Shown here one piece after another: positions 37,190 through 48,900 of a stretch of 64,000 nucleotides of DNA. The position numbers and the translations under genes are program-made. This stretch comes from Syngnathus acus (lineage: Eukaryota; Chordata; Actinopteri; Syngnathiformes; Syngnathidae), in assembly GCF_901709675.1 (NCBI RefSeq), contig NC_051104.1, forward strand, positions 3,021,501-3,085,500, given 5' to 3'. The notes beneath the pieces are model-generated. The model was not told where the DNA came from. It did not search any database and worked only from the letters and a program-made list of their open reading frames with translations. Every line of letters begins with the position of its first letter. The stretch's first letter is position 1.

Positions 37190-39062
37190 ACAGCAAAGTT
37201 TGGATGCAGCGTATCGTGTGGAATAATAATTCCTCGTTCACCCAGTAGTTGTGAGTGACATTTTGAAAAGTGCTTAGTGTCTTAAAGTTTGGCGTAGCGC
37301 CTGCAACGGAGCGTGTTCAATTACGGGAAGCATACAAATGCTCGGCCCGGAGTCTTTCTCGATCCTCCCGCTCGTGATGAGCAGCTAGTTTACGTCTGAT
37401 CAAAGAGCTTCTTATTCAGCAAAACAAGAATGTATAATTCTGCAGATTACACAAATGGAGCGGAGCCGAGCGCCTGCCAGGATGCGTCTTAGCACAAGAT
37501 TAAGGATAACAAGCGCAGGACGCCACTTTAAAAAAGTGCACTGGCTCTCATTTGGTCCCGTCACATCCCAACTTTTTTCTTTTTCTCCCTTTGACTTAAT
37601 CTAGTCATAAACAACTTTTTAATACTGCTGCTGATTTTAATAGGCTGAATAAGTTAATGCAGCTTGAGTCTATAGGATCTGGCAAGGCTTCCGCACGCAT
37701 GCACGCTCGCTCATCCTTTAATAGTGTTTGTAAGAATCCCGACGCGTGGTAGGCGCATCCCCATCAAGGATTCATATCCAGAATGCTATTAAAGTCCAAG
37801 GACGGGCGGGAATGTTAATTAGAAAATGCAATAACAAGCGTCAGCCCAGATTAATTTATCAGCCGCGTTTTTCTGATCTGGAGAAGGCTTGTGTCCACAT
37901 CATGGTGAGAATAAAATCGGAAATGGAGGCAGAATCGTCGAGCCACAACCCGAAGAATTTTAATCCATGTAAAAATGTATGTAAGCTACTTCTATATTCT
38001 TCCAAAATTCAATCCCAGCAAATGATTCGAGTCCTTCACACAGTTTCACAAACCCTTTCTACCAGTTGACCCGTCTTTGAAGTGACCCAGATAAAATGGT
38101 CACCTCAGTCCCGCGGTATCCTGTGTCTCTTCATCGATTGAATGGAGATTCTGCGGTCCTAAAAATGTGTTCTTGGTATTCAAATCAGTTCCAAGTGGTC
38201 CATTGACCTTTGAGTTGTCCCCGAAGAGCTTAAGTCACAGACTAGTGAGCTTCCCTCGAGTACTCTGGCCTGGAGATGGGGGGGAGGGACATACTTAATG
38301 GGCTCTTTAAGAAAAAGAGATTTATTACAATTACCTTCCTAAAAGACCATCAATTATTCAAATATGGCTAAATTACCTATCAGGTCCAAGTCCTGCTGGG
38401 GATTCAGAGAGGAAGAAGAGTGCCAATATTAGGAAATACTTTTCATAAGTCCGACAGGGGTGATTTGTCTTGGACCGCATCGTGGCGTCAAAGGAGCGAA
38501 AAAGGAATCGAAGGGATTGACTGAACGTAATGAACGCGAGACCAAATTAGCTCTCAAATTCCACCAGTGAGCGACACGATTAATCTCAGAGTTGCTGACA
38601 GAGGAGTTGCGGCTGGGATAGTTTGAGGCCACGAAGCAAACTAAACTCACAGATGGATGAATTAGGCCCGTCACTCGAGTGCTGGCGGGCCCGCTTTGCG
38701 TCTTGGGACGCATTAGATGAGCGTGTTTTACTCTGCTAAGTAAATACAAGCATCCCGCCTGATAAATGTGTCTGACGGTACGAGCGAAGTATTGACGGCG
38801 TTTTTGGACTGTGTCGTCGTATCCTGCCAGCTACAGCAACACATAATTAACCTCGGTGATGAATTTACACATGACGGGAAATTGCTGCATTAATAAGACA
38901 TTATGTTCCGTGGAAATGACTTTTTCAGTCACGCTTAATGATATTTGCAATTCAACAACAACAACAGCTCATTAACTGAAGGTATCTACACTCAAAATTG
39001 TTGTGAACATATTAGTTCTTGTTAAAATGCATTGCTGTTCTACCACAGTAAATTCTCATTAC
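37190..39062. other. Putative first-intron DNA, no exon seen
   Basis: Mixed non-coding sequence. The frame at 37746-38069 contains no domain I know. No repeat family was recognised. Confidence 0.45.
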
Positions 39063-39160
39063 AATAATAAATTCATCCATCCTTTTTTAAGGGATCCTGC
39101 TCAGAATCTATCCCAGGTGAATTTGGGAGGCGGGTTACACCCAGGCAATCACAAGGCAGA
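39063..39160 (-). mobile_element. SINE/LINE-tail fragment
   Basis: TTCATCCATCC, CAGAATCTATCCCAGGTGAAT and GGCGGGTTACACCCAGGC follow, in reverse complement, the LINE-like tail seen on the plus strand at 43035-43162. Only the tail is present. Confidence 0.6.
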
Positions 39161-39169
39161 CTCTTTCAG

Positions 39170-39479
39170 GTTTATTTCACAAACTCAAGGCCCGGGGGCC
39201 AGATACGGCCCGCCATATCATTTTATGTGGCCCACAAATTTTGCATCGACTTTGTGTCATTACTAAAATTACAAATTGTCTTCACTTTAAAAAAAAAGAG
39301 ATATTGCTTGCAATTTTTATTATCATTCGTTCTGTTTAGTTTTTACTAGTCTCTGATTTTAAAACGAGTTTTTCATCAGTTTGTTTTGTTGCCTTTACTG
39401 TATATAGCAGACATCATAATGGCCCTCCGAGGGAAACTATGATTATGATATAGCCCGCAACAAAAATGAGTTTGACACC
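39170..39479 (-). mobile_element. hAT-type MITE, damaged end, just upstream of coding exon 1
   Basis: Starting CACAAACTCAAGGCCCGG and ending AATGAGTTTGACACCG, it matches the minus-orientation copies at 50904 and 56977. The left terminus has lost GGTGT and no clean 8-bp duplication is visible. It ends about 150 bases before the splice acceptor at 39626. Confidence 0.8.
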
Positions 39480-39627
39480 GTCGCCTTAGAGGAAATGTAC
39501 AACGCTATTCGAGCGTGAAGTAGTCCGTAACCTTGTCATACATCATGTTCATTATAAACAGCAGGGCCTTATCGCCTATTTTCTTCTACACACATTTGTA
39601 ATCAAACCGTTTTGCTTTTCCCCTCAG

Positions 39628-39975
39628 GCGCCTGATTTTTGGGATCACCGTGAGGAATACAATGTTCGTTGTGCTCACGCTACCTTGAAGTCGTCATCGA
39701 GTCCCAAGCTCTTCTCCGTAATTGCCACGTCGTCATTTCAGAAGCGTCCCTCGGCCACCGACTCGGATACCATGCTCCTCAGCCAGCTGGTCCCGATGCT
39801 GTGCTTCCTATGGCCCGCCATCGCCTTGCCTCTCGCACCTGGGAATATTGGAAATGTGTTTGGAATGCAAGAGAGCGACGGTAGGATTCTGCAGCGCTCC
39901 AAGCGGGGATGGATGTGGAATCAATTCTTTCTGATGGAGGAATACACCGGAAATGATAAGCAGTACGTCGGCAAG
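39628..39975 (+). CDS. cdh10-like: Cadherin first coding exon (5' UTR 39628-39771, coding 39772-39975)
   Basis: The acceptor TTTTCCCCTCAG precedes 39628 and the donor GTAAGG starts at 39976. The ATG at 39772 has A at -3 and begins a hydrophobic signal peptide ([18 protein letters not shown]). Codons upstream in the same frame stay open to the acceptor but hold no ATG, which fixes the start. It encodes residues 1-68, including RSKR and the mature N-terminus through YVGK. It ends in phase 0. Confidence 0.9.
39662..39688 (+). other. Short upstream ORF in the cadherin 5' UTR
   Basis: An ATG at 39662 opens an eight-codon frame (MFVVLTLP) that ends at TGA, out of frame with the main start. If the exon begins at 39628 as its acceptor suggests, this uORF is in the mRNA and could reduce initiation at 39772. 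Confidence 0.4.
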
Positions 39976-42900
39976 GTAAGGTGTCCAAGGAGATCGTCTG
40001 CAAACTCATTACTGAAGGCCGAGGACTTTGTTTGCCCTGACACAAATGTCTGAAAATATTTGAGCCTTTTTACCTGGTTGCAAGTAAAGGTCTGATGACA
40101 TCAGGGTATTACGGTATTTCTAATTGCAGATTGTAGAACAAACCTATTCCAATTTCCAAATATGTACGTTAGTGATTGTCAGCTGCTGAGCAGAATGTTG
40201 AACGTGTCTAACTCCAGAGGTATTTAAAGACTTTTGTTTGACAGGAGACAGTTAAGTGAAAGCGCAACAACGGAGCAGCTAATCAATCACTCGTGACCTA
40301 TCGATTTGTTGAAAATAAGACTTGTCTGCTGAGGCCCGTGAAGCTTCTCTGGCCGGAGGAGACTTAGCGGAGGGCAACTCGTATTCGATTTTCAGAGTTT
40401 GTTAGCGAGCACGCCGGAGCATCCAACACGGCGAGGTCTCTGGCCAATTGCGGCCGTCTTATGGATCCCGAGATTGATTCCACCCGGCAACTTGGAAATA
40501 CGAGGAAGACGAACCTCTTGCTAAACTGCATCTCCGCATCCCTCCCTCTTCAAAAAATATGATGAGCTGTGGGACATGTGTGCTCCTGCCAGATCAGAGC
40601 GGGAGCTGCCGTCAGGCGGGTCGGGTCTGGCGCAATAAAGACAGGTGTGATGAGGAAAGGAACGCTACACTTATCAACTCCGCCGAGGCAAATGCGGTGA
40701 CTGTCGACAGCCAATTTTCTCGGAGGAGGCTGCCTTTCATCACACACCTCATCCTCGGCGGTAAACAAGTGTGCCGGGGTGAGCCGCGGGGGGGCTCTGA
40801 CAACTTCTTTGCTGCAGCTATCGCACTGGAAGCACACGCACAAATGGATTGGCGGGGAGGAGGAAGAAGAAAGCGTATCAATCAGGCGGGCGGATGAAAT
40901 GCGCCTTGTTGTGTTATGTGATGCGGCGGCAACGTAAATGCCAAGTGTGAAGCGGGTTATCAGTTGATGCGGCGGCTGCCACGCACCTCGCCTTGATGTT
41001 CCCCGCCGCCGCATGACAGCACGGGCTTCATTTCTGCTGTCCAATATCCTTCATTATTCCGCTGTCAGAAAAAACATGAGGCTGTAATGAATTGCTGAGG
41101 AAGGCCGGGCGCTATACGTAGGACTAATTTCATCTCTTTGCGAAAAGGGACGGACGGAGAAAGCACTTAATGGCGACGTCTTGACGGTCCGACTGGTAAA
41201 GATCATTTCTCGGCGTGGGCGATGGGAGGCCTTGTTTGTTTCATGTTCAATCAAAGCCAACGACTCGGCCCCCGCACACACGCTCGCTTAAAAGGTTGAT
41301 TTCTTGATTGTGGCAATCAAATGCTAAGCAAAGAAAAGGCACCAACAAAGCAACTTATTTTGCGAACGGGATAAAAACAATCTAAGATATGGGGAAAATA
41401 GATTCTAGTTCCACGTCTAATAAATTCAAGCTGAAGTCAACAGTACCGTATTTTTTAGAATATATAGCCGACTGGATAATAAGACGGAGTCTCAACTATC
41501 TTTGAAAACTTAATGCAAAAAATGATTTTATTTTACTCTACTTTAAGTGAGCTTCAGTTTTCTGTATTTTCCACTCTTTCCTCATTTTCATCTTCTTCTC
41601 CAACTTTTTATAGCCCAAGGTCTACAATTGAGAAATGAATTTACAGCCCTCGACTTGTATCTTAACCTTAATTAATTCAATATCGGCGATGTTTCGTCAA
41701 GTCAAACGCACCCAAACCTCGCTCATGTTTTTCTATCCGATGAACATGATTTATTTGGTTTTAGTGGTTGCGTTCTGAGTATCCTTAGATTGCAAATTGA
41801 TAAAAAGGTGATGGCAGTGCTGATGGAAGTCGAAACAAATAAGAGACAACAGAAAATTTGTGGCGGAGCGTGGGACGAGGTGCTCGTGCCAAATAAATTG
41901 AAAAAGAAAACAAAACCTGACCTCTTCTGACCCAAAACACATCTCACACAGTCATCTCACAACCTTGAATTTTGAGCAACAATAAATATGAAGCATCACG
42001 GCATTTGTTACTCCCCACTATTGGCTGGTGTGAGGCCATCCAATCCCATTTGAAGTGACTTTCACGAGGCGGCTAATAAGTGCCGCGGTTGAGCGTGCGC
42101 AGCTGCGGCAGCCCACTTCTAAAGGCTTGCAATGCTGAGCAATACATCTGCAAACTTGACGCCAGCGGGGCCAGCAAAATCCCATTAAGGCGCTGGCACC
42201 TTCCATTGTGCCCTGCCTCATAAAACCCTTGCCTTCATAAGAATTATTACTATTTCATTTTAGCTGTGTTCATATTTTTTGCCAGCCTTGGGATGCGGCG
42301 GCGGCGGCGGCCTCGCTCGCCACTTGAAAGAAATATAATATAAAGAAAGCAGCCCACAGCTACGGCGGCGGGGTCCACGTCGAACCTGCAAAAAAGGCAC
42401 GAGTACGGGGCGCTCTGTTTTAACGTTAAAGACGGAACGAGAGCGAGCAGGCGAGCGGGAGAGTAATTATTCCGTCTCCATTCTGTGTCGCTATCTCCTC
42501 GCTGCAGCAGCGAGCGACACGGAGCGGAGGACTGACAAGAATTGCCAATGATTTCCTTGCTTTGCAGACAATTGCTCAGTGTTTGTGCGAGGCAATTTCA
42601 CTCATCAAGGCTCTCCTCTGTGCTTGTGTTGTAGGGCCATGAAAAGGCGTTTTTTTTTTTTTTTTCGGTTTTAAGCAAAGCCACCAAATGTAGCGCCGTC
42701 GTCATTTGATTTCGCCCAAGCCCCGTGAAGACGTTTCGTGTAAGCACTTGTAAGAGGATGCAATGTGTTTGGTGCACTCCAAGATTTCTTGCCTTCTGCT
42801 GCCCGTTTGAGATGTGCAACTGAGACTGGCTAATGGAGTATTAACACAATTATTCCGAGAGGTCTCGTCACCCTCCTTGTTTGAACTTATTAGACTTATG

Positions 42901-45900
42901 GCCGTGCAAAAGTGAAATGATTTTAAGAGTCTTTTATTAGAGACTCATGATTGCGTCATCAAACTTTGCAGGACAAGAACTAAAAAAATTTTTTTTGCAA
43001 TTTATTATCGTCTAGCTGTCTTCATATTTGGTATCAATTGGCTGGCAACCGGTTCAGGGTGTCCCCCGCCTACTGCCCGATGACGGCTGGGATAGGCTCC
43101 AGCACGCCCGCGACCCCCGTGGGGACTAAGCGGTTCGGAAAATGGATGGATGGATGGATGGGAAAAATTCTTTAAAAGTCACCCGGAAATGACCAAATGA
43201 AAATTCCCGTCTTTTCAGCCATAGCCTCTTGTTTTTTTGTTTGCCTACCAAAATCCATTCTGGTAAAGATAGAGCAGCCATTAGTCTGGCGGCATAGCTT
43301 CCCATTATGGAAATAAGGCCATGACAGCTGATGGAAACTGCTACCAGCTTTCCGTCAACACTAACGCTAAAAATGTTGTCCCGGGAGTTGATTGTTGCGC
43401 GGCATCCTGCAGGTCGTAACGAGGCACGGGCGGTTCATGGCAAGCGCGCTCGTGGAAGCCCATTTAGATGCAAACAAATTCCTGCAAACAGCTCACCGGC
43501 ATAAAGCTGTCACTCACAGGCCCTACTTTCGCATCTCCAAGGCCTCGTAAATTCCACGTCCTTCCGCGCTCGAAAATAAGGCGAGGGGAGGTTCCCGCTG
43601 GCAGCCACAATATTTTAGTCTCAGAATCTTTTTTTTTTTTACAAATGCATTCACCCAACTGGAGTTGTTTGACATCAGTCAAACAAATAATTAGCTTCCT
43701 CGCAGCGTTGCCATATTAATATTAACAAGTCGCAAGGCAACGTAGGACGTGTCATTAAACGCGCTAGGCGAGCTCTCTAAAAATAGCCGCTAGTGAATCA
43801 AGCATCGGTCAGCCACTTGTACAAGGTGACGGATAGGTCGGAGGTGACTCATTTCAACCGCCACCCTTTCTGCCTTGAGTTGTTCCTCAACCACGCAATT
43901 CCGAAGATAAATCCAATGGCGTGATTGGTGAAATATATCAAGGGACATTTTAGCGTGTCTCGCCTGTTTTGTGGGGAAGAAAAATGGAAAGCTCTGATGG
44001 CTTCTGTCATGAGAGTAAAAGTAGATGCGGTTAAAACAAGATCTACATCAATTGTTAATACCTTCGGAAGAGATTGACGTCAAGAGCCTTGCAAGTAAAG
44101 GTTCACAATACTGTACAAGAGTGTTGGTAACTTGCTGCATCACACATAAAATGGAGAGAATCTTTTATTTCCCGGTGATGGATGCAGAAAAGGTTCTTCA
44201 AATGTTCCATAGCCTGACTTTGGTCATAAACAAGCAAGTCTTCCATGTCCTTGAGTAAGATGAGGCTAATATGCCAGATGTGAGATGCTTTTTACTCAAA
44301 AAGAAGAAAGGAGAAGCGGAGCACAAAAAGCTCTTCTGTGGGATTTTACGGGACCTAATGCGTGCGTAAAGTGCCGCCGCCGTCGCCCCCAAATTGGCGC
44401 CGCATCGACAGGGTCGTCCAATAAAAAAAAGCGGAACGGCTTGAATGGTCGAGTGAGTGCCAAATATACTTCAAAACACTTTTGAGTGCAACTTGTTTTC
44501 TACAACCTGACCATTGACACACAAAAAAAACAGGCCAAGGATTCGATCTATACTTATGTCAACCTCAAAAAATCTTCTCTGTGTTTGATTCCCAGCTCCA
44601 CTCCAACATGGACAAAGACGACGGCACCGTCAAGTACGTCCTGACGGGAGACGGCGCCGGAACGTTGTTTGTGATCGACGAAAAGTCCGGCGACATCCAC
44701 GCCACCAAGAAACTGGACCGCGAGGAGAAGTCCATGTACACGCTCCACGCCAAAGTACTGGATCGCATCACCAACCAAGAAATGGAGCCCGACACCGAGT
44801 TTAACATCAAGATCCACGACATCAATGACAACGCGCCGAAATTTGAGCGTAACATCTATTTTGCCAGCGTCCCGGAGATGTCGGATGTCGGTGAGTAGAG
44901 ATTTGTGAGGAGCTTCTACTGCTGTCTCTATGCTAAAAAATATTTATTGTGTGTCTTCAATAGCTTCAAAGTTTCAGAAAAACAAATCAATCTTTGAGAG
45001 GCAGTTCATTCGTTTGTGTTGATCCATTAAATTGCGCCGATAAACAGAACACAAAGCGTCCGTCATTTGATGTTATATTCACGTTATTTGTGTTTGGCCC
45101 GCCTCATTAAGTATTCACAACAAGCCTTGTCATTTTCCATTGTTTTAACTGCCGTTCCACGCGTTTTATGTTCTGATTGTCATTTTTTCCAATTAAGCCT
45201 TTGCTTGCTCGCACTTTGCTTTTCATTTCATTGCGAGTATAAATAAACCAAATGGCCTGAATGTAAAGTGGCACGCCTATAAAGCATAATCTAACTGCAG
45301 ATGAAAAAAAACATTCCCAATTATGAATACAATTGAGCAATCGGGGGGGTCAATCAAAAGCCAATTATCTCTGCGGCAAATAACAAAGAGCCTTGTTTGG
45401 GGGGATTCATGATGCCGGCTAAAGATGGGTCAGGGTCGCCGTTAGTCATCGGGCAGACTAATAAACAGTTTGGATTGAACACCGCGCTTCATCAAGTCAG
45501 CCGGCCATGAGAGGCGGCAGCCATCAGTTCTGGCACTAAGTGGGACAGATGTTCAAGGCTTCATTAGTATGCGGCCAGACTCGGCGACCCGATCGCTGCA
45601 CGGCGGCGGTGGTGGCGGAGGTCTCCGGAATGCCAAGGACGGCATTAGCCATGCGGCCTTGTGGAGGATATGGAGCTGCAAAAGGACTCTCTCTCTCGCT
45701 CTCTCTCTCTCTATTTGTATTTTTTTTTCTTCTCTGTCCGCAATACACAGCCTTCATTATTGCTCCGACCGTGACATTTCACCGTAAGCCCAATAAAATG
45801 GCGTTATCATTAAACCGCAATGTTATGCATAGCCGACATTTAGCGGCCTGTTAACGAGGTTATTTGAGGGCAAAATATTGGGAAGGTAAAGTCTGTCTGC

Positions 45901-48900
45901 CTGACTTTAGTGGTACATTTTTTTTTGTTTTAGGTATTTCACTTTTAACCCATCAAGAAACAAACACATATACTATATACATCGGGGGTGTCAAATTTAT
46001 TTTTGTCGCGGGCCACATCATAGTTTGCTTCTAAGGGCCATTAAAATGTTCAACTCAAATAAATGTATGAACATATTGGATATATAGTATAGGCTACACA
46101 ACAAAGTGATGAGTTTGAGTTTTCAAAACAGAGACTAATCAAAACTGTTCAAATATTTAAAAATTAAATATAGAAATCAAATATTCAAAAATAAAATTTT
46201 TTTGAAAACATTTATGGTAATAAAAATTGCTAACAATATCTTTATTTTTTAAAAATGAAAACAATTTTAAATTTCGGAACAGATATATGAATTCAATGCA
46301 CAATTTGTCTTCACGCGCCACCTAAATTGTTGTGGTGGGCCGTATCTGGCCCCTGGGCCTTGACTTTGACACCTGTGATATACATGAACAAGTATTCACG
46401 GGGATTTCGGGTCTTTCATCTTTCATTTCAACAATAAACTTGATCGACTTACTAAGACGGGTTAGTGGACTGCCTGTACAAAATGAGTATTCCGAGGCCT
46501 CCGATCGATGGCTATCAAAAAGGATTCCAGTTCAGACTCACCTTTTTTCTGCTCCTGTTTTTTTCCAGGTACTTCAGTAGCCACCATAACGGCGACGGAT
46601 GCTGACGACCAAACGTACGGCAACAGTGCCAAGCTGGTCTACAGCATTCTGCAGGGACAGCCTTACTTTTCCGTGGATTCCGAGAACGGTGCGTAGAGCT
46701 ACAATTAGCCAGTGAGCCCCCTGCTCATATGGAGTCTATGAAAAGGTCTCGTTAAGTGTGACTGAACATTAAACGGCATCTCGCCCAACGAGGATTTCTT
46801 TCTGCCATTCTTAAGCACAGCTAAAGACACGTTTCACGGCACTAACTCTCCAAATCCGGCTCTTAAAACGCTAAGCTAATTAGGGGGAATATGACTTAAA
46901 GCGGGCAAGAGGATGTGGTTTATTTTTTCTTCTTCTTCTCAGGCACCATTAAGACAGCACTTCCCAGCATGGACCGGGAGGTCAAGGAGAATTACCAGGT
47001 GGTGATCCAGGCTAAGGACATGGCCGGACAGATGGGGGGTCTCTCGGGGACCACCACGGTCAGCATTACCCTCTCCGACGTCAATGACAGTCCGCCCCGC
47101 TTTGCCAACCGTAAGCATCTTTGTCTTTTACGACTCCAATTTGGATTAAAAGTTTGTTTGAATCCGTAAGCAATGTTTTGGCAAAACCGTATTTTTGTGG
47201 GTGCGGCTCTGAGGATCGTGTCGATGAACCATCTGGCAAAAGAATGATGTTTTTCAAAATTTTACAAAATCACCTTTAGGGTCTTTTCATGGTTGTCAAA
47301 GTCAAAGGTTAAGGATACTCTCACGTGATGTCACATTTCAGATTCCTTCCGCATCAGCGCCTTGGAATCCACAGAGATCGGCGGTGCCATCGGCCGCATC
47401 AAAGCCGAAGATCCCGATTTAGGCCGCAACGCCGAGATGGAGTACAGCGTGGTGGAAGGCGACGACAACTTTAACATTATCACGGACAAAGCCACCCAAG
47501 AAGGCATCATCATTGTCAAAAGGGTGATTGTGCCACCAGATCAATTTGTTGTCAAACATACACATAACTGTAAACACAGTTGTGTGTACCTAATAATATG
47601 ATGCGGTGACTAAACATGAATCATAGCAGCCCTTCTGCGCTAAATCGTTGCAATGAAAAGTTTGACAACCGTGGTTTTATGCCATTTGATAGCCGCTATG
47701 ATGTGCGCTGAGCACGCTTTCCTTCTGCAAGCAAAGTCTGGCACGACACGTCGAGCGGCACACAGGAGATTAATGTGCCTGAGACGCTTTAAACCCCACA
47801 AGAAGATCTGCTTAATTCACATTTTTGCCCCGAATGAATCCTGAACCACTGCCTGACTTTTAAAAATCTGCTATCGTTATCGGGCTTTCTCGCTATAATA
47901 TTACCTTGTCGCTTTTTAAGTTCCTGAAAGTGAGCGTATTGCCCGTTCCACGGATGTTTTATCAGCTTCCACGTCTCATAGTGAGTAACTTCCGACGCAC
48001 AATCGTAGCGTTTTGGATTAGAGAGTGCCGCCCGATAAGGTTCATTCACATGAGAAAGGATAAATGACGGAATTTGCTTTTGGGAAGTGACGTACGGAAC
48101 CAGCTACATCCTGGGCCTCTGAAATGAATAATAGAAAAGGAGTCTTTTGTCAGTGAGTCTTTTGTCAGAAACTCATCGTTTTCTCGCAAGATCTCCCCCA
48201 TCAGCATTCCTCACTCTGACTTGTAACTTCCAATCGAGAGCGCTACGGAGATAAAGGCTAAAGTGCCTATTACAGTCTGCCGGCGAGATTCCTGACGCTG
48301 ATCCCTCTCATCCGCAGGCGCTCGATTACGAAAGCAAGCGAGACTACGAGTTTAAGGTTGAGGTGAGGAACACGTACCTGGATGCCAGGTACATCCAGGG
48401 TCTGAAGTTCAAGGACTTCGCCACCGTCAAGGTGACGGTAGAGGACGTGGACGAACCCCCCGTTTTCACCCGCAATCCTTACGTCATTGAGGTTCACGAG
48501 GACACGGCCGCCGGCAGCTTTGTGGGCGTGGTGTCAGCCCGGGACCCCGACGCTGATAACAAGATGGTCAAGTATGTGATTTACTCTAAAACTAAGCTAA
48601 CATGTAAAGGACAAGTTTCTTTCCTTTACAGTGGTACCTTAAGAGTCTAATTAGTGGTACTGATTTACCCGGGTCGGCAAGTCGTCAGTAAACAACCGAA
48701 AAAGAACGGATGACAATACATTAAAAAAGCATCAGAAATGTAAAGCCAAATGTTACCCTGTGGCTGTTTCCTGTTTGGCAACATTACACAAAACCATTGG
48801 CAGTAGATTATGCTCAGAGGCTTGCGGCATACAATGACAAAACGTTTGTCCCCGGATAGTCTTGAATTCGAAAGATCTTGCATGTATCACTGCTAGAAGG

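Larger units (their letters stand above)
39976..44595 (+). other. Cadherin intron between coding exons 1 and 2 (4.6 kb)
   Basis: Bounded by GTAAGG and CCCAG. It holds a MITE relic (41443-41510), a GC-rich block (42280-42530) and a LINE/SINE tail (43035-43162). The rest is unremarkable; long open frames such as 40550-41044 on the minus strand show no domain. Long early introns of cadherin genes often carry enhancers, but none can be shown here. Confidence 0.8.

Noticed and set aside
40550-41044. 164-codon open frame on the minus strand in the first coding intron
   Set aside because: No domain, opposite to the gene, and GC-rich DNA that by chance lacks stops.
44554-44855. Two overlapping minus-strand frames over cadherin exon 2
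   Set aside because: They are antisense shadows of the EC1 exon, which itself is strongly supported.
47521-47601. Read-through of cadherin exon 5 into the intron as coding
   Set aside because: The downstream sequence diverges from cadherin immediately after GIIIVKR, and splicing at GTGATT to 48318 restores the conserved ALDYES.
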